From the NCBI RefSeq assembly GCF_002499975.2, contig NZ_CP052766.1, positions 496,001-560,000 of the forward strand: 64,000 nucleotides of DNA, written 5' to 3'. Numbering within the stretch: position 1 is the stretch's first letter; every line of letters starts with the position of its first letter. The stretch is from Alteromonas pelagimontana. Lineage in GTDB: Bacteria; Pseudomonadota; Gammaproteobacteria; Enterobacterales; Alteromonadaceae. The position numbers and the translations under genes are program-made. Below are positions 28,091 through 36,430 of the stretch, piece after piece. The notes below the pieces were generated by a model. It searched no databases and was not told where the DNA came from. It saw only the letters and a program-made list of their open reading frames with translations.

Positions 28091-29590
28091 ATGAACGAAG
28101 AAGATTATCAACGTCGCATCGCTGAGCTGGAGAAGCAGCTTCAGGAACTGAATAACCGGTATCAATATCTGGAAGAGCAGTTCCGTATTGCCCAGCATAA
28201 GCAGTTTGGTAAAAGCACCGAAGGTCACCCTAGTCAGGGTGAATTGTTTAATGAGGTCGAGGAACTTGTTGCCGGGGATGGAACGCCAGAGCAAGAAGCG
28301 ATTAGTTACACGCGCAATAAAGCCAAGCGAAAGCCCTTACCCAAAGACCTGCCTCGTGAAGTCATCGTTCACGACATTAGCGATGAAGAAAAAATCTGTG
28401 GCTGTTGTGCCGGTGAACTGCACTGCATCGGCGAGGATAAAGCAGAGAAGTTACAGTTTATCCCTGCTCAGGTTAAAGTGATTGAGCATGTGCGTCCTAA
28501 ATATGCGTGCCGCACCTGTGACAAAGAGAGTGTCAACAACACAGTAAAACAAGCGCCGGTGCCACATAGCGTAATCCCCAAAGGTTACGCAACGCCCAGC
28601 TTACTAAGTCAGATAATCACCAGTAAATATCAATACGGCTTGCCGCTGTACCGACAAGAGGCGATGTTCAAACAACATGACATCGAACTCAGTCGTAAGA
28701 CCATGGCTGACTGGATAATCCGCTGCGCCGAGCTGTTTAAACCATTATACGACCAGCTTCATCTACATCTGCTACAGCAGTCAGTTATCCAGGCAGATGA
28801 AACCACACTGAAGGTCATCGACTCCGACAAAGCGACCAGCTATATGTGGCTGTATGCCACAGGGGCAGACTCGCCTGAGGGTAAGGTACCAGGCTGTGAT
28901 ATACCTAATATTGTGTTGTACGACTACCACAATAGTCGGGCCGGGCAATGTGCTGTGGGCTTCCTTACAGGTTACAGCGGCTATCTGCAAGTGGATGGCT
29001 ACGCGGGTTATGAGCAAACGCAAGCCACCTTAGTCGGTTGTTGGGCCCATGCGCGCCGTAAGTTTATGGAAGCGAAAAAAGGTGCCGGTAATAAAGGCAG
29101 TGGCAAAGCTGACTGGGTCTTGAATCATATCCAGAAGCTCTATCGGATAGAAACACAGATAAAAGACAAAACGGCAGAAGAAAGATACACCCACCGGCAG
29201 GAAAAGAGCCTGCCGCTTCTGAATCAACTACATACCTGGCTAGCCAAATCTGCACAACAAGTGCTACCCAAAACCAAGCTGGGCGAAGCGATACAATACT
29301 GCCTCAACCAATGGCATAAACTGGAACGCTACACACTGGATGGCCAGCTCAGCATCGATAATAACCGCGCTGAGCGAGCAATAAAGCCGTTCGTGATCGG
29401 ACGGAAAAATTGGTTGTTCAGTCAAACAGCAACCGGTGCTAATGCCAGTGCCATTCTCTACAGCATCATCGAAACCGCCAAGGCCAACAACCTCAATGTG
29501 TTCGATTACGTGATGGGCAGTCTGGAGTTGCTGAGTCAACCTGAAGCCGATGGCGAGTTACTGCTACCATGGCAGTTTGCTAAACGTTAG
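28091..29590 (+). CDS. tnpC: IS66 transposase TnpC
   Basis: A 499-residue DDE transposase. It has an N-terminal coiled coil (EEDYQRRIAELEKQLQELNNRY), a zinc-binding region (CGCCAGELHCIGEDKAE with a later CRTC), and the catalytic core with VIQADETTLKVID (Asp), VDGYAGYEQT (second Asp) and SIDNNRAERAIKPFVIGRKNWLF (Glu). It runs 86 bases after tnpB and ends just before the right inverted repeat. No frameshift, so it is probably functional, and could act on related ends elsewhere. Confidence 0.95.
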   Translation: MNEEDYQRRIAELEKQLQELNNRYQYLEEQFRIAQHKQFGKSTEGHPSQGELFNEVEELVAGDGTPEQEAISYTRNKAKRKPLPKDLPREVIVHDISDEEKICGCCAGELHCIGEDKAEKLQFIPAQVKVIEHVRPKYACRTCDKESVNNTVKQAPVPHSVIPKGYATPSLLSQIITSKYQYGLPLYRQEAMFKQHDIELSRKTMADWIIRCAELFKPLYDQLHLHLLQQSVIQADETTLKVIDSDKATSYMWLYATGADSPEGKVPGCDIPNIVLYDYHNSRAGQCAVGFLTGYSGYLQVDGYAGYEQTQATLVGCWAHARRKFMEAKKGAGNKGSGKADWVLNHIQKLYRIETQIKDKTAEERYTHRQEKSLPLLNQLHTWLAKSAQQVLPKTKLGEAIQYCLNQWHKLERYTLDGQLSIDNNRAERAIKPFVIGRKNWLFSQTATGANASAILYSIIETAKANNLNVFDYVMGSLELLSQPEADGELLLPWQFAKR

Positions 29591-29611
29591 GTGGGATCAC
29601 CGGACGGATAC

Positions 29612-29619
29612 CAAAGAAG
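29612..29619. repeat. Target-site duplication, right copy
   Basis: An exact second copy of CAAAGAAG, directly after the right IS66 inverted repeat. Together with the left copy it defines the insertion point inside the paiB-like gene. Confidence 0.93.
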
Positions 29620-29921
29620 AGCTAATGCCCTCCGACTATATCGATAAACTGTTAAAAGCTGTCGTAGGATTTAAGGTTGTGGTGTCCGAAATTCATGCAA
29701 AAGAAAAGCTTGGCCAACATAAAAATCCAGACGATCAGCATGGTGTTTTCCACGCTTTGCATACCAGTCCCAGCTCAGAATCAAAGGAACTTGCTGATTA
29801 TATGCAAAAACGAGGGCTAGGCATCGGCAGCTAACACGCGCTATTGTTGCCGCTAGCGCGGCTGGGACTGCTTACGCTGCGATCCAGTCGCCTCAAAGTT
29901 AACCGTTAAAAGAATCAAAAT

Positions 29922-30326
29922 ATGAAAAAATACATCGCAATCTTTATTGCAACTTTCTCAACATTTGTTCTGGCTGATGAAGTAGACTGCGAGAATGCAA
30001 TGACTACTTACGCTATGAATATATGTGCCCGCAGAGAAATAAAATCTGCAGATGCCGAACTAGAAAAGTATCTAGCTAAAGCCAAAGAGAAATATTCTGA
30101 TGAAGCAGCTATCATTCAGTCTTTGGACAAGTCTCAGAATGCATGGCTATTGTATCGAGAGGCACATTGCGATGCAATTTATGAAATGTGGTCTGGTGGC
30201 ACAATACGTGGCGTTATGTTCGGAGGCTGTATGTTGCAGTTAACTAAACAACGCACCCATAAGATATGGGAAGATTTTCTAGCTGAAATGGGTTCTGCTT
30301 CCCCGTTGTTGCCGGAGCCCACGTGA
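29922..30326 (+). CDS. LprI-like (DUF1311) secreted protein
   Basis: A 134-residue protein with a signal peptide (KKYIAIFIATFSTFVLADE) and the lysozyme-inhibitor LprI N-domain pattern: CENAMTTYAMNICA, then A..EL..YLAKAKEK, and SQNAWLLYREAHCDAIYEMWSGGTIRG with conserved cysteines. The family includes lysozyme inhibitors and effector-immunity-like proteins, so a periplasmic protective role is possible but not shown. It follows the split paiB-like gene in the same direction. Confidence 0.8.
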   Translation: MKKYIAIFIATFSTFVLADEVDCENAMTTYAMNICARREIKSADAELEKYLAKAKEKYSDEAAIIQSLDKSQNAWLLYREAHCDAIYEMWSGGTIRGVMFGGCMLQLTKQRTHKIWEDFLAEMGSASPLLPEPT

Positions 30327-30509
30327 TATCACTTATCAAGTGGCTACACCGGCCTGGTTTCCGCTGTCATCTTCTACATAAAAAAACGCACAATATTCAG
30401 TTACAGTTCAGCTTAAACATGTTTACCTGTTTGTGCTAACTTACTTCGAGGTATATGAATAGGTTTTGCGTATAATTTTTTCATTTAATTGTAGTAGCAA
30501 GGAGCTCAC

Positions 30510-30986
30510 ATGAAAAATCCCCGTTTATTAGGCATTTTAATATTAAGCCTCACAACATTTAGTTGCAGTGTACTTCCTCTCTCAAGTGAAATAGAAAAAG
30601 ACCATTTCAGGTTTGAAAACTTCAAAAGAGATAAAGGCCCTACCATAGAATTAGTTCATTTAATGTGCTTTCACCAACAGCCGACAGGTTGGACCGAACC
30701 CAAACAATTTCAGAGTGGTCCACAAAATTTATGGGTAAAAGCAAATATTTCACAACGCGGGATCCCCAACAGTACGAAGGAGGCTTACGCAAACTTCAAA
30801 GTCGATTTAGATCCAGGCAAAAGTTACATGCTTAACCGAACAGTAGAAGGCGATCAGATATCTATCTGGATTCAAGAGGTTGATAGTGGGCTACAAGTAT
30901 CAAAGGTGAGCAAGTCGCAACTGAAACAGCCACTTTTGGTAGATAATTATTTACGTAGACAGCAGTGCGAACAAGGATCTGTCTAG
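30510..30986 (+). CDS. Hypothetical lipoprotein
   Basis: A 158-residue protein with a lipoprotein signal ending TFSC (Cys19). AAGGAGCTCAC before the ATG is a strong ribosome site. The mature part is polar, with an Ig-like spacing of strands (NLWVKANISQRG, AYANFKVDLDPGKSYML, QISIWIQEVDSG). No family was recognised. The AT-rich composition fits the rest of this island. Confidence 0.7.
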   Translation: MKNPRLLGILILSLTTFSCSVLPLSSEIEKDHFRFENFKRDKGPTIELVHLMCFHQQPTGWTEPKQFQSGPQNLWVKANISQRGIPNSTKEAYANFKVDLDPGKSYMLNRTVEGDQISIWIQEVDSGLQVSKVSKSQLKQPLLVDNYLRRQQCEQGSV

Positions 30987-31320
30987 TTGCTAAAAATACC
31001 ATCAGTTGCCCATAACGATTCGTTGTAGTCGTTTCCTGCGGTCACTGGAACAAAAAGCCAGGGCCGCTTTGCAGGATAGTTCACACCTCTGCGCCTCATT
31101 GCTTGATATTAGGTTTTCAGGTAAACATGCATGAATTAATTAGAATTGAAAATATTTTAGAAACGAACAATTGAATCAATTCAGGGGCATCAGAGGCTAA
31201 GTATTTTTAGAAAATAGCCTACGAATAAAAGATGCGTGATGTTTTGCTCTGAGAAAACTGCCACGCAGCAACTTTAAGAATTGAATGTACGGATCACCGG
31301 GATAGCAGTTAAGGATGAAC
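30987..31320. other. AT-rich intergenic region
   Basis: 334 bases with no supported gene. An imperfect stem-loop lies at about 31041-31082 (CCTGC...CTGG / CCAG...GCAGG), which may terminate the upstream lipoprotein gene. The right end must hold the promoter of the TonB-C-like gene. Confidence 0.5.
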
Positions 31321-31752
31321 ATGAAAATAATTATTTGCATTATAATTTTAACTTTTTTAAATGGGTGTAGTGCTACTAAGGATGAGAAAACGTTAGAAAT
31401 TAAGAACGCCGTTGACACTACACAAAACAATATATCAGTCGAGGACTTTTGGGTTCTGTCTCACCAGGATTATCCTAAATATCCAGTCAACGCAGCAAGA
31501 GATAACATTAGTGGTTGCGTTGACTTTAGATTTATTATTGATCGCGAAGGAAGAGCAACGAACATTCAAGTTATCAAAGCTATTCCACATAGAGCTTTCA
31601 TACCATCTGCAACTGAATCTTTGAAAAAATTCAGATGGGAACCAACAGAAAATAATTCAACACATCAACCTGTTGTTACCACTTTACAACTAGAATTTAT
31701 TATAAACCGAATTAGGAATGTTCCAGAATGCTTAGTAAAAGGCACCACATAA
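31321..31752 (+). CDS. TonB C-terminal-domain-like lipoprotein
   Basis: About 143 residues with a lipobox LNGC and a C-terminal region resembling the TonB fold: YPKYPVNAARDNISGCVDFRFIIDREGRATNIQVIKAIPHRAFIPSATESLKKFRWEP matches the usual P..A...G.V...F.ID..G...N..V..S.P...F...A..A...W.Y pattern. There is no TonB transmembrane anchor or proline-rich linker, so it is a stand-alone lipidated domain. The second ATG (31321) is preferred because AAGGA is optimally placed for it; the first ATG lies two codons upstream. Confidence 0.75.
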   Translation: MKIIICIIILTFLNGCSATKDEKTLEIKNAVDTTQNNISVEDFWVLSHQDYPKYPVNAARDNISGCVDFRFIIDREGRATNIQVIKAIPHRAFIPSATESLKKFRWEPTENNSTHQPVVTTLQLEFIINRIRNVPECLVKGTT

Positions 31753-31829
31753 GCGAAGTAAGCGGATATTCTGTTCGCTCTCACAGAATCCAATTCCCTG
31801 CTGGGAAGCTAATTAGCTAAGGAAGGTTA

Positions 31830-32111
31830 ATGAAGTGCCCTCACTGCAAAGACGATATAAGTTTCTTTTCTAGAACATTAAATAAGTTTGGTAAAGAACG
31901 TCGTTGCCCTCATTGCAATAAGCGAATCAAAATGAAACAGAGTTGGAAGCTACTGCTATTACTAATTCCTCTGGGCATCATTTTTCATTTTTTTATTCTA
32001 AAACCATCCGCAATTGCTATGGGCTTTAGCGGCAATGGGTTAGCTGCTCTTTCAGGGATTCTTCCAGTGCTTTTGTCATTTAGACTGTTCAGCGATGAGC
32101 CGGCAGAATAG
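31830..32111 (+). CDS. Small zinc-ribbon membrane protein
   Basis: A 93-residue protein. The N-terminus has two CPHC knuckles (KCPHCKDD and RCPHCNKR) forming a likely zinc ribbon, followed by two hydrophobic helices (WKLLLLLIPLGIIFHFFIL and the GLAALSGILPVLLSFRLF region). AAGGAAGG precedes the ATG. The function is unknown. It is the last gene of the AT-rich island. Confidence 0.7.
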   Translation: MKCPHCKDDISFFSRTLNKFGKERRCPHCNKRIKMKQSWKLLLLLIPLGIIFHFFILKPSAIAMGFSGNGLAALSGILPVLLSFRLFSDEPAE

Positions 32112-32135
32112 TTACACAACGAATCGCTATAGGTG

Positions 32136-32157
32136 AACCCCTACGCCCACAGGGGTT
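32136..32157 (+). terminator. Hairpin after zinc-ribbon gene
   Basis: AACCCCT (32136-32142) and AGGGGTT (32151-32157) form a 7-bp stem 24 bases past the stop. It is followed by AAAA rather than T residues, so termination is only suggested. Confidence 0.4.
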
Positions 32158-32382
32158 AAAACGCCGCTTCAAAAGTGTAGCACTGTGTTTGCAGCCCCAC
32201 ATCGCCAGTTATATAGCCTTCTTTCAAAGTCAAAAGCGGAATCAGTGGTAAATTTTCTCAACAGCTGTAGTGTAATCTCGGTAAGGCGTCAGGGTCATCT
32301 ATGCCGGATAAGGCCTCGCCCACCATACTTGCTTGTAATACTAATCTAATTTAAAAAAACTGATGAAGCTAATGTTCATCCA

Positions 32383-32844
32383 TTAGCGTGGTGCAGCCTT
32401 CCCCTTAATGCCTTCGCGACGGTTTCTATACCAGAAATCCGCGCCTTCGTATGGCAATTCTTCCTCTACAGAAAAGGTTTTTTCCGCGATAACTTCTCCT
32501 TCTAGTTCCAATGTCATTCGCCAGTCCCCTACCTTGTCATGCAACGGCTCCCATAACGTATCACCCAAATAGAAATTCCAATCGTTCGAACGAATATATT
32601 CTTCGCCATCGAAAGGTGGCATAGGCTCGCCGTTTTTATCCGGTATATCTGGATGGTAAATACAGTAGCGAATTTTCTTATTCTTAGCTTTTTTTATACT
32701 AATAATCAAACCAAATTCGATATCAACCTTGGCCGGGACAGTAGTGGTGAATTGTCGCACTTTAGGCAACGCTTTATCCTGCGAATCCCATTGCGTATAA
32801 ATACCGTAGCTTTCAATTTCGATAAGAATTTTTGGCTTCGCCAT
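32383..32844 (-). CDS. DUF3859 family protein
   Basis: A 153-residue protein matching the DUF3859 pattern: IEIESYGIYTQWD, VDIEFGLIISIKKAKNKKIRYCIYHP, PPFDGEEYIRSNDWNFYLGDTLWEPLHDKVGDWRMTLELEGEVIAEKTFSV. These are predicted beta-rich proteins of unknown function. The start is ATG 32844 because AAAGGGGG lies just before it; the longer frame adds 26 residues with no ribosome site. No signal peptide with this start, so it is probably cytoplasmic. Confidence 0.8.
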   Translation of the reverse strand: MAKPKILIEIESYGIYTQWDSQDKALPKVRQFTTTVPAKVDIEFGLIISIKKAKNKKIRYCIYHPDIPDKNGEPMPPFDGEEYIRSNDWNFYLGDTLWEPLHDKVGDWRMTLELEGEVIAEKTFSVEEELPYEGADFWYRNRREGIKGKAAPR

Positions 32845-33072
32845 GTCGCCCCCTTTCTTTAGTAATAACTGGAACAATATTAACATTGCTGAAACTTTTC
32901 TCATAAAATTTTGGTTTGCCAATTCCGCCTAATCAATCTACGAAGGCAATTTTGTTCCCATAGAGAAACCCATAATTTTTACGTGTTGAAATAAAGAGTT
33001 GAAGAAAACGTTGCAATATCGTTAAATGAAAATGTAAGCGCTATCATAACTTTTATAGGATTTTCTTTTACT

Positions 33073-34392
33073 ATGCCCCGATTATTAACAATAGGTATTT
33101 TGGCCTCAATTTTCATGCTTTTCGCCTGTCAAACACAACCCCTGGCACGCTCTGGTTCAAAGGCTGAGGACGCAACCGCAGGCCCCACTAAATCAGAGCT
33201 AACCGTAGTGAATGGCAAATACCAGATTATGCGTAATGGCGCGCCCTACTTCATTCGCGGTGCAGGAGGTAGCGGGAATTTGAAGCTGCTGGCGGCATCT
33301 GGTGCTAATTCTGTACGAACGTGGAGCACAGACAACGCGCAGGAAATTTTGGATAACGCGCAGAAAAATGGTTTAACCGTTATGTTGGGTTTGCGTATTG
33401 GACATGAAAGACACGGCTTCGATTACGATGATTCGGCGGCCATAGCAGCACAAAAAGAAGCAGTAAGACAGCAAGTAATGAAATTCAAAGATCATCCTGC
33501 ACTGCTTGCATGGGGTATCGGGAACGAAGTGGATCTCTTCTACACCAATACCAATGTCTGGTACGCCGTGGAAGATATTGCTCAAATGATTCAAGAGCTG
33601 GATCCTAATCATTTAGTGACTACAGTGACAGCAGGTATTGACGCTGCTAAAGCAAACCTTATTAAAGAACGTGTACCCAGTATTGATTACCTTAGTGTCA
33701 ATATTTATGGCGGCCTGGAAGACTTGCCCCAACACTTGCTGGACATTGGTTATTCCGGCGCCTATGTGGTAACTGAATGGGGGCCGACCGGTCATTGGCA
33801 AGTGGATCGCACGGATTGGGACGCTCCCATTGAACAAATCAGTACGCAAAAAGCCGCCTCTTACCGAAGCCGCTATGTAAGCGGTATTTTAGGGGCACCT
33901 GACCGGGCTCTAGGCTCTTACGCATTTCTTTGGGGACAAAAGCAAGAAACCACGCCGACCTGGTATGGTGTTTTTACCGAGGCGAGCCAACCAACAGAAG
34001 TTGTTGATTCACTGCATTACCTGTGGCGTGGGGAATGGCCGTCAGCGCGCGCTCCTTCTATTAAGGAATTAACAATTAATGGCAAACGGGCTGACGAGAG
34101 TGTTCATGTACAAAGGGGGCAACATAACCAGGCTAGTTTAAAATTTACATCCCATTTCGACAAACATCCTGATTTTCGTTGGGAAATATTGCCAGAAAGT
34201 ACCGACATTAAAGCGGGAGGCGATCCTGAAAAAAGACCCCAGCCCGAGAAGGGCTTAATTGTAGGTGATGATAGTCGAGACAACATCACGTTTAAGACGC
34301 CGCAACAACCCGGTGCCTATCGGCTCTTTGTTTACATTACAGACAGCAACGACAAAGTGGCCAATGCCAACATCCCATTTTATGTAGACTGA
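33073..34392 (+). CDS. Glycosidase-like lipoprotein (TIM barrel, GH2/GH5-type)
   Basis: A 439-residue lipoprotein (lipobox MLFAC, Cys19). Residues about 45-320 form a TIM-barrel glycoside-hydrolase-like domain starting LTVVNGKYQIMRNGAPYFIRGAGG. The candidate acid/base Glu is in WGIGNEVDLF and the candidate nucleophile Glu in YVVTEWGPTGHW, as in clan GH-A enzymes. The C-terminal ~110 residues resemble an Ig-like module (APSIKELTINGKR, GAYRLFVYITDSNDKVANANIPFYV). The substrate is unknown; a beta-glucan-related role is a guess. It stands alone, with its own terminator. Confidence 0.8.
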   Translation: MPRLLTIGILASIFMLFACQTQPLARSGSKAEDATAGPTKSELTVVNGKYQIMRNGAPYFIRGAGGSGNLKLLAASGANSVRTWSTDNAQEILDNAQKNGLTVMLGLRIGHERHGFDYDDSAAIAAQKEAVRQQVMKFKDHPALLAWGIGNEVDLFYTNTNVWYAVEDIAQMIQELDPNHLVTTVTAGIDAAKANLIKERVPSIDYLSVNIYGGLEDLPQHLLDIGYSGAYVVTEWGPTGHWQVDRTDWDAPIEQISTQKAASYRSRYVSGILGAPDRALGSYAFLWGQKQETTPTWYGVFTEASQPTEVVDSLHYLWRGEWPSARAPSIKELTINGKRADESVHVQRGQHNQASLKFTSHFDKHPDFRWEILPESTDIKAGGDPEKRPQPEKGLIVGDDSRDNITFKTPQQPGAYRLFVYITDSNDKVANANIPFYVD

Positions 34393-34406
34393 ACGCGAAA
34401 ATAGCT

Positions 34407-34430
34407 GAGGGGCTGTAGATATTGCCCCTC
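34407..34430 (+). terminator. Terminator after the glycosidase-like gene
   Basis: GAGGGGC (34407-34413) pairs with GCCCCTC (34424-34430) across a 10-base loop and is followed by CTTCTTA. It is 14 bases beyond the stop. Confidence 0.65.
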
Positions 34431-34507
34431 CTTCTTAGGCGCTTGGGGTGCTTTTCTACCGCCTCAGCCTATAATGTAGAATAGTTCCCATTAAGGTAGT
34501 ACGTGTC

Positions 34508-34900
34508 ATGGACATTGGTTCTTTTAATCTACACGATACATTTGTCGTTCTGGATCCTGATAATCACGCCACGCCCGAAGAAAATAATGCTGACTTATAT
34601 ACCAGGATTGATGCGAGATACGATAAGTTCAAGAGCCACCAGCTCCTATCCGCACATATATTCACAGAAGACTGGGCCAATTGGGAAATTCATCCAAAAG
34701 GGGATGAAGTGGTGCTTCTCATTACTGGAGAGGCAACGCTGCGGCTAAAAATCAATAACACCGAACATATCTTTACGTTATCAAAACCCGGGGATTATGT
34801 GCTTGTACCGCGCAACACCTGGCATACGGCCGAAGTGCCAAACCAGGCTGCGCTGCTGTTCGTAACACCAGGTGAAGGTACCCAGCATCAGCCAGTTTGA
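34508..34900 (+). CDS. Small cupin-domain protein
   Basis: A 130-residue single cupin. Motif 1 is WEIHPKGDEVVLLITGEATLRL and motif 2 is GDYVLVPRNTWHTAEVP, so a His/Glu metal site is nearly complete (the second His of motif 1 is Asp-Glu shifted). The function is unknown; similar proteins act on small aldehydes or sugars or serve as sensors. It stands alone between a terminator and the convergent DUF445 gene. Confidence 0.75.
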   Translation: MDIGSFNLHDTFVVLDPDNHATPEENNADLYTRIDARYDKFKSHQLLSAHIFTEDWANWEIHPKGDEVVLLITGEATLRLKINNTEHIFTLSKPGDYVLVPRNTWHTAEVPNQAALLFVTPGEGTQHQPV

Positions 34901-34919
34901 AAAGCGTAGCGCCTGATCG

Positions 34920-36206
34920 TTATAGCCACACAATTCCCTGCTGAATTAGGTACAGTAATGCGCCGATCAGTCCTCCTACTAACGTGCCATTAATCCGTAC
35001 TTTCTGTAAATCCTTACCGATGTTTAGCTCGATTTGAAGCGCCATATCTTGCTCGTCCCAATTTTCAATGGTATTGCGGATATGGCGGGTCAGAAAGTCC
35101 GAAAGATCCGGCGCCATGTAACGACCTGCTTCTGCCAGGTGCAGATTAAGCGCATTTGCCAGTTCGCCATTGCCGGTAAGCTTCTGCCCTATTTCCGAGA
35201 AAGCAGAAGAAAGATGGCTCACAAACTTGCCATTGTCCTTTTCCATATCAGTGATTAGCCACTGTTTAACGTCCCCCCATATTTGCGTCAGGTAGCGCAA
35301 AAGCACATCATTGTTAAGAATATTCTCTCTAATTCCATTGAGCTTTGCTGTCATCGCTTCATCATGCTGAATACGCTCAACGTAGTCTTCGATGTAGCGA
35401 TCAAAAGCCTCTCTTACCGGATGCGCAGGATCTTCATGAATATCCTGAATAATACTGGCAATCGCCTGTACCGCTATTTGCGCGCCCTGCTCACTTAGCC
35501 AGGCAGACGGCAGAATTTTCTCCAGCCGCCGATGTTCGGTTTTTAACCACAAACTAAGTTTCTCAGCAATAAAACCCTGAGTTTCCTGCTTGGCGGTTAA
35601 CTCTGCCAGTTTTCCGATCAGTTGATCAAGAATCTCTTGATGCCGCTTTTCTTTAGTGAAAACCGCAAGGGTTCCAGCAGCTATAGGAGCCAAATCGAGT
35701 TTGCGAATGCCGCGCTTCAGGCCGTTAATCATCATGTCGTGAACAGGATTGTCATCGATGACATTAACAATACCTACCAAAAAGTCGCCGGCGTAAACGC
35801 TTACTCGTCTTGCGTTTTCCACCTTAGATAACCAGCGCCCAATCCCTTGCGCAGGCTGACTTTGCTTAATTAGTGACTCGATCGCCTGAGGATGGAAAAA
35901 CTTATCTTTTACAAACTCGGAAAGATTATTAGCTATTGCTGACTTATTACTGGCAACAATATTGGTATGCGGAATTGGCCACTTCGGCGGAATTGGCTTA
36001 AATAGCGCTGTAACTGCAAACCAGTCAGCTAACCCACCCACCAGGGCTGCTTCAGAGGCCATTTTAATAAATTCGATCAGCTTAGGGTTTCCCAGAGCAG
36101 GAAATCTCACTTGCAAGATAATGGCTACGAGAAATATTGCCGCCGCGCCGCATAACCAAAACAACGCCTGCCGCTTAGCGCGCTGCAACTGCAAGACCTT
36201 ATTCAT
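34920..36206 (-). CDS. DUF445 family membrane protein (YjiN-like)
   Basis: A 428-residue protein with an N-terminal transmembrane helix (ALFWLCGAAAIFLVAIILQV), the DUF445 signature GGLADWFAVTALFKPIPPKWPIPHTNIVASNKSAIANNLSEFVKDKFF, long amphipathic helices in the middle, and a C-terminal hydrophobic segment (NGTLVGGLIGALLYLIQQGIVWL). The family, which includes E. coli YjiN, has no firm function. It converges with the small cupin gene. Confidence 0.88.
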   Translation of the reverse strand: MNKVLQLQRAKRQALFWLCGAAAIFLVAIILQVRFPALGNPKLIEFIKMASEAALVGGLADWFAVTALFKPIPPKWPIPHTNIVASNKSAIANNLSEFVKDKFFHPQAIESLIKQSQPAQGIGRWLSKVENARRVSVYAGDFLVGIVNVIDDNPVHDMMINGLKRGIRKLDLAPIAAGTLAVFTKEKRHQEILDQLIGKLAELTAKQETQGFIAEKLSLWLKTEHRRLEKILPSAWLSEQGAQIAVQAIASIIQDIHEDPAHPVREAFDRYIEDYVERIQHDEAMTAKLNGIRENILNNDVLLRYLTQIWGDVKQWLITDMEKDNGKFVSHLSSAFSEIGQKLTGNGELANALNLHLAEAGRYMAPDLSDFLTRHIRNTIENWDEQDMALQIELNIGKDLQKVRINGTLVGGLIGALLYLIQQGIVWL

Positions 36207-36395
36207 TCATGCTCGCTCTCTTCCTTTTGCCCTATCCGCAGGTTTGTCGAATGTTTTGTTGGTGCCCAATAGCAAATCCTTGGGATTCTGTCTAAGCCCT
36301 CAAAATTTTCGGCCGTTGTCGCTTTTGTTTAAAAGCAAGTTCTAATCACGATTACAGCCGACGCCGAGTCTTTTTCTACACATTTGCGGCTTAAA

Positions 36396-36423
36396 GCAAA
36401 AAGCTCCCGGTAAGGAGCCTTTT
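36396..36423 (-). terminator. Terminator after the aldo/keto reductase gene
   Basis: On the minus strand a GGCTCC / GGGAGC-type stem (GCTCC 36403-36407 with GGAGC 36414-36418) with a short loop is followed by TTTTT. It sits just downstream of the reductase stop. Confidence 0.8.
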
Positions 36424-36430
36424 CACTAAC

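Larger units (their letters stand above)
27263..29611 (+). mobile_element. Complete IS66-family element
   Basis: The boundaries are set by imperfect 17-bp terminal inverted repeats: GTGAGCGTCCGGTGATC at 27263-27279, and the inverse of GTATCCGTCCGGTGATC at 29595-29611 (14 of 17 match). Both are flanked by the identical 8-bp duplication CAAAGAAG. It carries tnpA, tnpB and tnpC in the standard order, all open, so it looks potentially active. The perfect duplication and intact genes suggest a recent insertion. Confidence 0.95.
26866..29834 (+). pseudogene. PaiB-like FMN-binding protein gene, split by an IS66 insertion
   Basis: The 5' part (26866-27262) encodes a PaiB-family N-terminus: MYVPKNMEL, FGLLIS, HMARANPQWRDL, VVFNGPHSYISPRWYV and PTWNYASVQCFG, the last two being hallmark segments. 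Removing the IS (27263-29611) and one 8-bp duplication joins codon 133 exactly in frame to 29620. The 3' part continues ELMPSDYIDKLLKAVVGF to LADYMQKRGLGIGS. The restored protein would be 203 residues, the usual PaiB length. PaiB proteins bind FMN or heme and were named for a repressor role in Bacillus. The truncated product now ends within the IS at 27297. Confidence 0.9.

Noticed and set aside
26487..32111. Same-strand small genes as a chromosomal integron cassette array
   Set aside because: I checked the gaps between these genes for RYYYAAC/GTTRRRY core pairs and found no regular series; the gaps differ in length and structure.
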